Positions 1 through 6,909 of a stretch of DNA of 10,496 nucleotides are shown here, piece by piece. Origin of the DNA: an uncultured Candidatus Saccharibacteria bacterium. GTDB lineage: Bacteria > Patescibacteriota > Saccharimonadia > Saccharimonadales > Saccharimonadaceae. The first letter of the stretch is position 1. Each line of letters begins with the position of its first letter. Both the position numbers and the translations under genes were made by a program. Below the pieces are notes generated by a model. It was given only the letters and a program-made list of their open reading frames with translations. It had not been told where the DNA came from and did no database searches. The DNA is taken from positions 1 to 10,496 of the forward strand of contig CALHIA010000011.1 of the NCBI GenBank assembly GCA_938030585.1. Direction: 5' to 3'.

Positions 1-1
1 T

Positions 2-685
2 ATCTACGAGGATTACTTTAATAATTCCGTCAACCGTATCCGCAAGCAACTTGCTTCTCAGGGCAAATTAGATCGTTACGCTCCTGTGCAACACGTGTTA
101 GATTTTCCAAAAATCACCGTCATTGAACAAGATCAAAGCTATCCATATGGTAATGGTTCACCAATCGCTTCCGCCCGTCCTTACATCCGTGACGATGAGG
201 CTTTCGTGGTAGCTTATTCTGACGATGTAGTTTTCGGCAATTCCGACATTAAGACCTTGATCGAATCATATAAGAAACACGAAGATGCTAAGGCCATCAT
301 TATTTCTCAAGAAATGCCACGCGAAGTTCTGAATAAGTACGGCATTATTAAACTGCGTGACACAGAACTTCATACTCTCGAAAATATTATCGAAAAACCA
401 GCTATTGAACAGGCTCCATCTAACCTTACCTCCTATGGTCGCTATCTTTTGACCCCAGAAGTCTTTGAGCACCTTGATCCAAAGAATATTGGTCTCGATA
501 ATGAGCTCTGGACAGTCGACGCGATTACTAAGATGGCCGAAACTGGCAACGTCTACGTCGAAAAAACCAAGGGTCGTTGGATGACTACTGGTGATCCAAA
601 GAATTACGCTCTTGCTTCACTGGCCTATAACTTCATGTACGAAGACTTTGGTGAAGATATCAAGAAATTCATTCGTGAAATCTAA
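2..685 (+). CDS. galU: UTP-glucose-1-phosphate uridylyltransferase, 5'-truncated by window edge
   Basis: GalU makes UDP-glucose from UTP and glucose-1-phosphate in the cytosol, feeding cell-wall and surface glycan synthesis. The reading frame is open from base 2 with no start in view, so about 227 C-terminal residues are visible of a usual 290-300; the N-terminal nucleotide-binding GxGTR segment lies upstream of the window. The GTG at 86 is an internal valine codon, not a start. Family hallmarks in order are the YSDDVV metal/nucleotide segment, a KYGII strand, the IEKP...APSNL block, GRYLLTPEVF, a LWTVDAI segment and a GRWMTTGDP motif near the end. The usual GLGHA segment reads YGNGSPIASARP, a variant form. 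A related nucleotidyltransferase such as RmlA is less likely because of the APSNL and GRYLL blocks. The gene ends at TAA and is followed by a terminator, so it closes its transcription unit. Confidence 0.88.
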   Translation: MYEDYFNNSVNRIRKQLASQGKLDRYAPVQHVLDFPKITVIEQDQSYPYGNGSPIASARPYIRDDEAFVVAYSDDVVFGNSDIKTLIESYKKHEDAKAIIISQEMPREVLNKYGIIKLRDTELHTLENIIEKPAIEQAPSNLTSYGRYLLTPEVFEHLDPKNIGLDNELWTVDAITKMAETGNVYVEKTKGRWMTTGDPKNYALASLAYNFMYEDFGEDIKKFIREI

Positions 686-747
686 TTTTACTACAAAGTA
701 AAATGCCATCCGTGAAGATTACAGCATAACCCGTAATCCGCTTGGCT

Positions 748-782
748 AAAAAATATAACTGGTAGCTCCAGTTATATTTTTT
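748..782 (+). terminator. Intrinsic terminator downstream of galU
   Basis: A perfect 15-bp inverted repeat (748-762 with 768-782) encloses the 5-nt loop TAGCT. The stem has an A-run on the 5' side and a T-run on the 3' side, so it could work in both directions. It lies 62 nt after the galU stop and just before the next promoter. A weak 7-bp AT hairpin (686-692 with 697-703) sits between the stop and this element. Confidence 0.85.
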
Positions 783-797
783 ATTTCATCGAACTTA

Positions 798-806
798 TGC
801 TAAAAT
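798..806 (+). promoter_or_regulatory. Extended -10 promoter for the 103-aa membrane protein
   Basis: TGC followed by TAAAAT forms an extended -10 element. The predicted start of transcription is near 813, giving a leader of about 13 nt that carries AGAAAGG (814-820), five bases before the ATG at 826. No convincing -35 box is visible. The 14 bases 796-809 are identical to 6876-6889, upstream of the FAD oxidase. Confidence 0.6.
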
Positions 807-825
807 AGTTACCAGAAAGGTTTAT

Positions 826-1137
826 ATGAATACAGCAGAATGGATTTTAGTAGCTATTTTATCAATGACTTTATTAGTCTTTCTGGTTGTCGGAATTATT
901 TTCTTGGTTAAATTCATTCACCTACTTTCTGAGATTGAAATCATGGTGCAAACCGGCCAATCTATCGCCGAAAAAGCCGACGATGTAGCGGATAATCTCA
1001 AGGATATGACCTCGGTCGGGCCTCTTGCGAAAAGTTTAGTGAAGGATATTCTGACTAAGAAGCTGATGAGTTTTATAAATCCATCCAAATCTCGCACACC
1101 TGCGAAAAAGACGGCCACTAAAAAGACTTCGAAATAA
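826..1137 (+). CDS. Small single-pass membrane protein with basic C-terminal tail
   Basis: This 103-aa protein has one strongly hydrophobic segment at about residues 5-28 and no cleavable-signal pattern. An acidic, probably helical stretch follows at about 33-70, then a short hydrophobic patch and a Lys/Thr/Ala-rich basic tail (about 88-103). This is the plan of a membrane-anchored, helix-forming protein with a tail that could contact nucleic acid or anionic lipid. It recalls DUF948/YtxH-type small envelope proteins, but I cannot assign a family by eye. The start is supported by AGAAAGG five bases upstream and by its own extended -10 promoter. It converges on the nuclease locus, ending 40 bp from that gene's stop; that 40-bp gap has no clear terminator. 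Function unknown. Confidence 0.75.
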   Translation: MNTAEWILVAILSMTLLVFLVVGIIFLVKFIHLLSEIEIMVQTGQSIAEKADDVADNLKDMTSVGPLAKSLVKDILTKKLMSFINPSKSRTPAKKTATKKTSK

Positions 1138-1177
1138 ATATCTTAAAATAATTCTATTCTAGAAATTTATGCATGCT

Positions 1178-1672
1178 CTATTCGCAAGCAATGCCGTCTC
1201 TATCCCTATCAAGCTTTAGTGAGTAACATGGATGACCAGCTCTCATGCCAGCCATACCCCATTGTCTAGCTTGCGTACAGTTCGCCGGACATGTCATTCC
1301 TGCGTTTGGCGCTACATAGACTGGCGCTGCTGATTTTGGCGCAGTATAGCTTGGTGCTGGGGCTGGATGCGCACTAGCTTGTGGTGATTCTTTTACTGCG
1401 GATTTGTTAGTGTCTCCAGCGCAAGTGTTTTCTGCCCAAAGACCACGCTTATTGTTCTCTGCATCTTTTTGGGCATTCTTAAACTGATTTTGATATTTAT
1501 GCGGAGTATTATAGGTGTATTCGTGACCATAACCATCATAAATCATTCTATATGCTACATTTGTCCTATCATCAAGAAAGATATAAAGTAAAAGACGCCC
1601 GTACTTATCTCGTTCACCTTGTGTCGGATCTTGTTCGATATATACATTTTTCCCATTCACCAACTCACGCAT
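1178..1672 (-). CDS. SNase-like nuclease, C-terminal part with Excalibur domain
   Basis: Open for 164 aa from ATG 1672, in the same frame as the upstream piece. It starts inside the SNase domain; R26 in ERDKYGR corresponds to catalytic Arg87, and the helix with NKRGLW (about residues 94-99) closes the fold. An Ala/Pro-rich linker (about 110-128) leads to a C-terminal Excalibur domain with NC, HPC and the DRDRDGIACE ending, where D155, D157, D159 and E164 form the expected calcium loop. There is no signal peptide, so if made separately it would stay in the cytosol, apart from its partner half. An AGGAAG overlapping the upstream TAG lies about 11 nt before the ATG and could in principle allow reinitiation. 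More likely this is the distal part of one gene broken by a nonsense codon. Confidence 0.75.
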   Translation of the reverse strand: MRELVNGKNVYIEQDPTQGERDKYGRLLLYIFLDDRTNVAYRMIYDGYGHEYTYNTPHKYQNQFKNAQKDAENNKRGLWAENTCAGDTNKSAVKESPQASAHPAPAPSYTAPKSAAPVYVAPNAGMTCPANCTQARQWGMAGMRAGHPCYSLKLDRDRDGIACE

Positions 1673-1687
1673 TCTCTGACTGGCTTC

Positions 1688-2428
1688 CTAACCAAAACAC
1701 TGAACCGGTTTTCTAGGGTCTTTGGTTTCACGTGTGTCTAGACCAATCATGCGAATTCTTTCAGTCTTGCCGTTAATTACTAAATCTATAGTATCGCCAT
1801 CGATTACGTTTGCTACTGAATACATGCTAGTCTTAGTCACCGTATTCGAAGCGGATGCGGACTTTAGGGTATTTTTTACAGAATTTAGACGGTCCTGATA
1901 TTTTCCTTTAAGTTCATCTGGTAGAGAGCTAAGGGATTGTTCGATTTTTGTAATATTTTCATCTAAAGGATTACTTTCAGCCTCATCTAAAGATTTTTCA
2001 ACGCGAGAGATAGCTTCTTCTAATTTTTCTTTATCGTAAGATTCCTTGGTTTGACGGTTAAGTCCTACAGCTTTAGTTGTCGATCTCTTACCGTCAGTGA
2101 CCGAGATATTGGTTGTACTTTCACCTTCAGCTATGTCTTTTAGCTCATATTCAAATTCCCCGATATGGTTGCGAAGATTCTGTACGGCGACATCTTGTTC
2201 TGCTACCTTGAGTTTTACGAATTTACTAATACCAGAAATTTTGCCAATTAGAACTTTTGAATGTTCAGTATAATTTAACGTATACTCATCTGAAACCTCC
2301 ATAATTTGAATTGGCGTGTTATTACGATCAAGTCCCGCCTGGTCCGTTAAGTCAATAGTAAAATTTATGCCAAAAATGGCAATGATTATTATAAAAATAC
2401 AAATAATCATTTTATTTCTATCTCCCAT
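1688..2428 (-). CDS. SNase-like nuclease, N-terminal part (anchor, spacer, first half of nuclease fold)
   Basis: As it stands this frame encodes 246 aa. Residues about 7-24 are a transmembrane anchor or uncleaved signal. Residues about 40-125 look beta-rich, possibly an Ig-like domain. About 129-192 is charged and helical, likely coiled coil. The SNase domain starts near 203 with VIDGDT, where D210 and D212 correspond to nuclease Asp19 and Asp21. R226 matches Arg35, and D231, T232 and E234 match Asp40, Thr41 and Glu43. The invariant-looking Pro42 is Arg (R233) here. The frame stops after CFG, before the second half of the fold that holds catalytic Arg87, so this piece alone should be inactive. 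The start is uncertain: the ATG at 2428 has no good ribosome site, whereas the ATG at 2410 has GGGAGA (2426-2421) ten bases upstream and begins the hydrophobic segment directly. Confidence 0.75.
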   Translation of the reverse strand: MGDRNKMIICIFIIIIAIFGINFTIDLTDQAGLDRNNTPIQIMEVSDEYTLNYTEHSKVLIGKISGISKFVKLKVAEQDVAVQNLRNHIGEFEYELKDIAEGESTTNISVTDGKRSTTKAVGLNRQTKESYDKEKLEEAISRVEKSLDEAESNPLDENITKIEQSLSSLPDELKGKYQDRLNSVKNTLKSASASNTVTKTSMYSVANVIDGDTIDLVINGKTERIRMIGLDTRETKDPRKPVQCFG

Positions 2429-2468
2429 GTTTTTTCACTACATATTGCTCTTAGTGTATATTGCGTTA

Positions 2469-2477
2469 ATTATATCA
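2469..2477 (-). promoter_or_regulatory. Extended -10 promoter for the nuclease gene
   Basis: On the minus strand the bases read TGA then TATAAT, a consensus extended -10. The predicted transcript start is near 2462, giving a leader of about 34 nt to the ATG at 2428 or 52 nt to the ATG at 2410. It sits within the 122-bp gap shared with the divergent YtxH-dnaE promoter. No clear -35 box is seen. Confidence 0.6.
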
Positions 2478-2514
2478 TGTCTGTTATAAAACGATTTATG
2501 GTCTTGTTCGTTCG

Positions 2515-2523
2515 TGTTATAAT
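2515..2523 (+). promoter_or_regulatory. Extended -10 promoter for the ytxH-dnaE operon
   Basis: TGT followed by TATAAT is a consensus extended -10. The predicted start of transcription is near 2530, leaving about 20 nt before the ATG at 2551. That leader carries a perfect Shine-Dalgarno AAGGAGG (2541-2547) unusually close, three bases before the ATG. It is back to back with the nuclease promoter 38 bp away, so one regulator or supercoiling could influence both. Confidence 0.65.
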
Positions 2524-2550
2524 ATAAATATATTAACAAAAAGGAGGAAT

Positions 2551-2850
2551 ATGAAAAAATCTACTGGTCATTTTGTTCTCGGTACTATATTTGGTATGGC
2601 TCTTGGTGCGATTGCTGGGGTTCTTTCTGCTCCAAAGTCTGGCAAAGAAACTCGTGCTGAAATTAAGGCCAAAGGTGGCAAAATCTACCATGATCAAAAA
2701 GAGAATCTAGGCAAGATTTATCACGAACAGAAAACTAATTTTGGAAAATTTAAGCAAAAATTTGCAAAGAAAGCTGCTGAGATCGAAGACGAGATTGTAG
2801 AACCTGTCGAAGATGCAGTTTCTGATTTAACCGACGACACTGAGGAGTAA
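2551..2850 (+). CDS. YtxH-like small membrane protein
   Basis: This 99-aa protein fits the YtxH family: a Gly/Ala-rich transmembrane helix (about residues 8-26) followed at once by the signature APKSGKETR (about 27-35). It then has a basic, amphipathic region built on an 11-residue repeat (43-53, 54-64, with a degenerate third unit from 65) and a strongly acidic tail (about 76-99). YtxH proteins are small stress- or envelope-associated proteins of unclear mechanism; the helix would lie along the inner membrane face. The start is fixed by AAGGAGG just upstream. The stop codon TAA abuts the dnaE ATG with no intervening base, and GAGGAG in the last codons (2842-2847) doubles as the dnaE ribosome site, so the two are probably translationally coupled. 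Whether it serves replication or only shares the promoter cannot be told from sequence. Confidence 0.8.
   Translation: MKKSTGHFVLGTIFGMALGAIAGVLSAPKSGKETRAEIKAKGGKIYHDQKENLGKIYHEQKTNFGKFKQKFAKKAAEIEDEIVEPVEDAVSDLTDDTEE
2677..2742 (+). repeat. Two tandem 33-bp units encoding an 11-residue repeat in the YtxH-like protein
   Basis: The units 2677-2709 and 2710-2742 encode GKIYHDQKENL and GKIYHEQKTNF. A third, diverged unit starts with GKFKQK at 2743. The match is closer in protein than in DNA, because many third positions differ, so selection has kept the 11-residue period. An 11-residue period suits an amphipathic helix lying on a membrane. Confidence 0.7.
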
Positions 2851-5800
2851 ATGTCGGCGCCCGCAGAGGCCTCTCCATCTACCGAGGCAAATAACGACGA
2901 TTTTTTGAAGTTTTGCGAAGAAATTGATTCACCGGGACACATTTTGTCTCCGGCGGATTTTGTGCATTTACACAACCATACGCATTACTCACTTCTTGAT
3001 GGTCTGACCAAAGTGCCGGATCTCATTAAATATGTCAAAGAAACCGGCATGCAAGCCGTGGCGGTCACCGACCACGGTACCATGTCGAGCTTGATCGAAC
3101 TTTATAAGGAAGGCCAATCTGCGGGTATTAAGCCAATTCTCGGACTCGAGGCCTATGTGGCGGCTAGAAATCGCACCGATAAGGATCCCGCACATGATAA
3201 GGTGCGTTATCACATCACATTGCTCGCTATGAATGATCAGGGGTTTGAAAACCTCTGTCGTCTCGCCACCGAAGCAGAAATTAACGGTAAATATTACAAA
3301 CCTCGTATCGATCATGAAATCATGGAAAAATATAACGAGGGAATTATTTGTCTCTCGGGCTGTGCTAGCTCGGAAATTTCGGTGCGACTAAAAAATGGCG
3401 ACATGGATGGCGCCAGAAAATTAGTTGATTGGTATAAAGAAGTCTATAAAGACCGCTTCTATCTCGAGATGCAAGACCATGGTCACCCCGAGTCACCAAC
3501 CCACTGGGAGGTGCAAGATCGCATTAATCGAGGCTTACAACAAATCGCCAAGGAAACTGGTTTACCACTGGTCGTGACCTGTGACGGGCATTATCTGAAA
3601 CACGAAGATCAGGATGCTCATGAAATTCTCCTCTGTATCGGTACGGCGGCCAATCTCTCCGATCAGAACCGTATGACCTTGAAGGATTTTCAGCTTCACG
3701 TCATTCCACCGCAAGAGATTATTGATCGTTGGGGTAAAGAATATCCTGATGCTATTAAAAACTCTCGCAAGATTGCCGAACGTTGTGACGTCGACATGAA
3801 ACTCGGGCGTATCCTGATTCCGAAGTTTCCCGTGCCAGAAGGTGAGACCGATAAAACTTATCTCGATAAGTTAGTTTTTCGTGGCCTAGCTTTTCGCTAT
3901 GGCGGTAAAACTCAGGAAGAGGTACAAGATTGGTCAGTTGAAGAGTGTCGCAAATTATTATCTCCAGAAATTCTTGAACGTATCGATTATGAATTAAGCG
4001 TCGTCGACCGTATGGGCTATAATGGCTATTTCTTGATCGTGCAAGATTTCATTATGTGGGGTAAGACTAAGCGTATTATTTATGGCCCAGGCCGTGGCTC
4101 TGCGGCTGGTTCCATTCTAGCCTACGCTTTGCGTATTACCGAGCTTGACCCGATGAAATATGGTCTTCTCTTCGAGCGTTTTTTGAACCCAGACCGTATC
4201 TCGATGCCGGATATCGATACCGACATTCAGGATACCCGTCGTGATGAGGTGATTGAGTATTGTACGGAAAAATACGGCAAGGATCGCGTGGCCAACATTG
4301 TCACCTTCGGTAAAATGATGGCCAAAAACGCCGTGCGTGACGTGGCGCGTGTACTCGAAGTGCCCTATGCCGAGGCTGACCGTATCGCCAAACTCGTGCC
4401 AGATCCAGTGATGGGTCACCATGTCAAATTAACTGACGCCATTAAGACCGCGCCCGATCTCAAGCATGAATATGAACATAATCCGGTCGCTAAGCGCGTA
4501 ATTGATTACGCTTCCAAACTCGAAGGTACCATTCGTTCTCACGGCGTACATGCCTGTGGTGTGGTGATTGCCCCGGATGAATTGGTCAAATTCTTGCCAC
4601 TTGAAGTTTCCGCCAAGGGTCCACTGGCGACACAGTATCCATCGACCCAGGTCGAGGAATTAGGTCTACTTAAGATGGACTTCTTGGGTCTATCTAACCT
4701 ATCCGTGATTAATAATGCCTTGCGTATGATTCGTAAGGTGTATCACGATGACGTCGACCTCTACAGTATTCCGCTCGATGATCAAAAATCCTATGAACTT
4801 TTACAACGCGCTGAAACTACCGGTGTCTTTCAGCTTGAATCGGCAGGCATGAAACGTTATTTGAAAGATCTTCGTGCCAGTAGCTTTGAAGATATTATCG
4901 CTATGGTGGCCCTTTATCGACCTGGCCCGATGCAGTTTATCGATTCTTTTATTCGTCGTAAGCACGGAGAAGAACCGATCACTTATCTTCATCCAGGTCT
5001 CGAGAATGCTTTGAAGTCTACCTACGGTATTTTGATTTATCAAGAGCAGTTCATGCAGATCTCTAAGGAATGGTGTGGATTTACTGGTGGTCAGGCAGAT
5101 ACTCTGCGTAAGGCCGTAGGTAAAAAGAAGGTCGACCTAATGAATAAGGTGAAGCCGGAATTTATTAAGGGTGCCCAAGAAGTGGGGGGTGCTACCGAGG
5201 AACAGGCCGAAACATTCTGGTCGCAGTTGCTCGACTTCGCGAACTACTGTTTCAATAAGTCCCACGCCGCGTGTTATGGACTAGTGGCTTATTGGACCGC
5301 CTATCTCAAGGCGCATTATCCAGATGCTTTCATGGCTGCACTGATGACTTCCGATATGCGTTGGACTGATCGTCTGGCGATTGAAATTGCAGAGTGTAAA
5401 CGCATGGGCATTAAGGTGCTTGGCCCAGATATTAATCAGTCTTATTCTGACTTCGGTATCGTGGGAGGGGAGAACACTATTCGTTTCGGGCTAGCCGCGA
5501 TTAAAAGTATGGGTAAGGCCTTAGTGGAAGATATCGTTATTCCTGAGCGCGATAAAAACGGACCTTTTAAGTCGGTCTGTGATTTCGCGGCGCGTGTCGA
5601 CGGTTCCAAGTTTAATAAAAAATCTTGGGAGTCCGCTATTAAAACCGGCGCCTTCGATCGCTTCCACAATCGCACCGACCTCTTGTTTAACCTCGAAGAT
5701 ATCCAAGCCTATGGTGCCAAAGTTCAAAAAGACAAGTCTTCTGGCCAAACCGACCTCTTTGGCATGATGGGCGATGCCGGCTCGATTCCGGAACCAGTCA

Positions 5801-6792
5801 TCCAGCCGTCGCCAACTCAAGTTTCCGAAAAAGACCAACTACTTTGGGAGCGTGATCTGATGGGTCTTTATCTTTCGGCACATCCCCTCGACAAATATGA
5901 TACCTATTTCGAAGAGCAAACCCATCCTTTCACTCTGGTTACTCCGGAAAATGATGGTAAACAGGTAATTGTTGGTGGTATTATTACTAATATTCGTACC
6001 ATTCTCACTAAATCCAATACCAAGATGGCCTTTGTGAAGATTGAGAGTAAGACGTCTGAGCTGGAATTCTTAGTCTTCCCGAAAACCTACGAAGAATATA
6101 GTGATCGTCTCGCAGTTGATAATGTGATTAAGGTTACCGGCCGCATTAATGCCAAAGATAAGGATGGCAATATCACCTCTGACGTGAAGATTATTGCCGA
6201 ATCTATTTCCGTGCTTTCGGATGATAAATTATCTTCTTATGAATCGACCGGTACCCGTCTAGCTGATCCAGCGGAAGCCCCGAAAAAGGAATTTCGTCGT
6301 CGCAAGCCAACCAATGATGAAGCACCTAAGCCAAAATCGACTGATGTTCCAACCGTCACAATTTCTAAGCCGGCCGCTAAGAAAAACGATTCTGACAAAT
6401 CCGCATCTGATACCAAGTCAGGCACTACCACTAAGTCAACCAAACCTGCAGCCGCTAAATCTGCTTCCGCAAAATCTGAGGATGCTAAGTCCGCCACTGC
6501 AGGGTCCGCTAAAACCACCACCACGTCGGAAGAATCCGAAGCTCCTAAGCGTATCATTGCGCCGGAAGCCGATCCGCGTAGTCTTAAGCTTTTCGTTCTG
6601 GTGGAAAATCCCCAAAATACCGCGACTTTGACTTCGATTCGTGAACTTTGTGATGAATCACCAGGTTTTTCGGAAATTATTCTCGTACTCAAAGACGGTG
6701 AAATTAAAAAACCGCTTCGCATGCCATTCCGCATCGAAGCTAGTCCAGAATTGATTTCCGGATTAAAGGAATTGAAAATTCTGTGGTCCTAA
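2851..6792 (+). CDS. dnaE: DNA polymerase III alpha subunit
   Basis: The replicative DNA polymerase, 1313 aa (usually about 1000-1200). After a 37-residue acidic N-terminal tail comes the PHP domain (about 37-300). It appears to keep all nine metal ligands known from Mycobacterium DnaE1: H41, H43, D50, H75, E100, H121, C171, D245 and H247. This suggests an active built-in proofreading nuclease. The polymerase core has GPGRGSAAGS (412-420), PDIDTDI with catalytic D456 and D458, KMDFLGL with catalytic D610, FQLESAGMK, LYRPGPM and FNKSHAACYG (801-809). A helix-hairpin-helix region follows (about 835-950), then the beta-clamp motif QTDLF (966-970) and an OB fold (about 1038-1120). A Lys/Ser/Ala/Thr-rich linker spans 1123-1240, and a compact C-terminal domain (1241-1313) resembles that of DnaE in other phyla. 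The start follows the upstream gene's stop directly and uses its GAGGAG. It ends at TAA with no evident terminator. Confidence 0.97.
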   Translation: MSAPAEASPSTEANNDDFLKFCEEIDSPGHILSPADFVHLHNHTHYSLLDGLTKVPDLIKYVKETGMQAVAVTDHGTMSSLIELYKEGQSAGIKPILGLEAYVAARNRTDKDPAHDKVRYHITLLAMNDQGFENLCRLATEAEINGKYYKPRIDHEIMEKYNEGIICLSGCASSEISVRLKNGDMDGARKLVDWYKEVYKDRFYLEMQDHGHPESPTHWEVQDRINRGLQQIAKETGLPLVVTCDGHYLKHEDQDAHEILLCIGTAANLSDQNRMTLKDFQLHVIPPQEIIDRWGKEYPDAIKNSRKIAERCDVDMKLGRILIPKFPVPEGETDKTYLDKLVFRGLAFRYGGKTQEEVQDWSVEECRKLLSPEILERIDYELSVVDRMGYNGYFLIVQDFIMWGKTKRIIYGPGRGSAAGSILAYALRITELDPMKYGLLFERFLNPDRISMPDIDTDIQDTRRDEVIEYCTEKYGKDRVANIVTFGKMMAKNAVRDVARVLEVPYAEADRIAKLVPDPVMGHHVKLTDAIKTAPDLKHEYEHNPVAKRVIDYASKLEGTIRSHGVHACGVVIAPDELVKFLPLEVSAKGPLATQYPSTQVEELGLLKMDFLGLSNLSVINNALRMIRKVYHDDVDLYSIPLDDQKSYELLQRAETTGVFQLESAGMKRYLKDLRASSFEDIIAMVALYRPGPMQFIDSFIRRKHGEEPITYLHPGLENALKSTYGILIYQEQFMQISKEWCGFTGGQADTLRKAVGKKKVDLMNKVKPEFIKGAQEVGGATEEQAETFWSQLLDFANYCFNKSHAACYGLVAYWTAYLKAHYPDAFMAALMTSDMRWTDRLAIEIAECKRMGIKVLGPDINQSYSDFGIVGGENTIRFGLAAIKSMGKALVEDIVIPERDKNGPFKSVCDFAARVDGSKFNKKSWESAIKTGAFDRFHNRTDLLFNLEDIQAYGAKVQKDKSSGQTDLFGMMGDAGSIPEPVIQPSPTQVSEKDQLLWERDLMGLYLSAHPLDKYDTYFEEQTHPFTLVTPENDGKQVIVGGIITNIRTILTKSNTKMAFVKIESKTSELEFLVFPKTYEEYSDRLAVDNVIKVTGRINAKDKDGNITSDVKIIAESISVLSDDKLSSYESTGTRLADPAEAPKKEFRRRKPTNDEAPKPKSTDVPTVTISKPAAKKNDSDKSASDTKSGTTTKSTKPAAAKSASAKSEDAKSATAGSAKTTTTSEESEAPKRIIAPEADPRSLKLFVLVENPQNTATLTSIRELCDESPGFSEIILVLKDGEIKKPLRMPFRIEASPELISGLKELKILWS
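6217..6570 (+). other. Low-complexity linker within dnaE
   Basis: Residues about 1123-1240 of DnaE are rich in Lys, Ser, Ala, Thr, Pro and Asp, with repeated AKS-type units, and are predicted disordered. They join the OB fold to the C-terminal domain. The skewed composition also makes long spurious open frames on the other strand and in another forward frame; these are not genes. Confidence 0.75.
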
Positions 6793-6877
6793 AATAGTAG
6801 TTGGCCAACGAGAAATTAATTCACCAAAATCAAACCAGAATTATTTCAGAATTCAACTACAAAAATTAAAATGCCTA
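6793..6877. other. dnaE-FAD oxidase intergenic region with imperfect inverted repeat
   Basis: The gap has paired arms GTAGTTG (6797-6803) and CAACTAC (6854-6860), with an inner near-match of GAAATTAATTC and GAATTATTTC. No T-run follows, so it is not a convincing terminator. CTAAAATAGTA occurs both at the dnaE stop (6789-6799) and in the next promoter (6880-6890). Confidence 0.3.
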
Positions 6878-6886
6878 TGCTAAAAT
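6878..6886 (+). promoter_or_regulatory. Extended -10 promoter for the FAD oxidase
   Basis: TGC then TAAAAT, within 14 bases identical to the promoter before 826. The predicted transcript start is near 6893, one base before an ATG (6894) that opens a seven-codon frame. The FAD oxidase ATG at 6910 has AAAAAGGG (6897-6904) five bases upstream. Confidence 0.6.
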
Positions 6887-6909
6887 AGTACTAATGAAAA
6901 AGGGTGGTC

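Larger units (their letters stand above)
1178..2428 (-). pseudogene. Membrane-anchored SNase-Excalibur nuclease interrupted by an in-frame amber codon
   Basis: The two minus-strand open frames 2428-1688 and 1672-1178 are in the same phase, separated by TAG (complement of 1688-1690) and five sense codons (E-A-S-Q-R). Read through, they give one protein of about 417 residues: a transmembrane anchor, a spacer region, a thermonuclease (SNase) domain, a Pro/Ala-rich linker and an Excalibur domain. The TAG replaces one residue in a region that normally continues without a break, as in CFG-x-EAS. One base change from AAG or CAG would produce it. The genuine end of the protein is also TAG, right after the canonical Excalibur ending ACE, which argues that TAG means stop in this organism. 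The simplest reading is a recent nonsense mutation or a sequencing error. Programmed readthrough or reinitiation is possible but unproven. The two halves are described separately. Confidence 0.8.

Noticed and set aside
86..88. GTG as the start codon of a 199-aa galU product
   Set aside because: The frame stays open to base 2 and the upstream residues continue the GalU helix (YEDYFNNSVNRIRKQLASQG), so the gene extends beyond the window.
717..738. GATTAC/GTAATC inverted repeat between galU and its terminator
   Set aside because: Six-base arms with a 10-nt loop are expected by chance, and no function is suggested by position.
1178..2428. General amber (TAG) reassignment to a sense codon
   Set aside because: The same gene ends in TAG exactly after the canonical Excalibur C-terminus, and no other gene in the window contains an internal TAG.
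6237..6734. 165-codon minus-strand open frame opposite the dnaE C-terminus
   Set aside because: It is a shadow of the low-complexity Lys/Ser/Ala linker. It has no ribosome site or promoter, and its Val/Asp/Leu-rich composition mirrors the sense strand.
6797..6860. Inverted repeat after dnaE as a terminator or riboswitch
   Set aside because: The arms are only 7 bp, 50 nt apart, with an imperfect AT-rich inner stem and no T-run. The predicted promoter lies downstream of it, so it would not be in the FAD oxidase leader.
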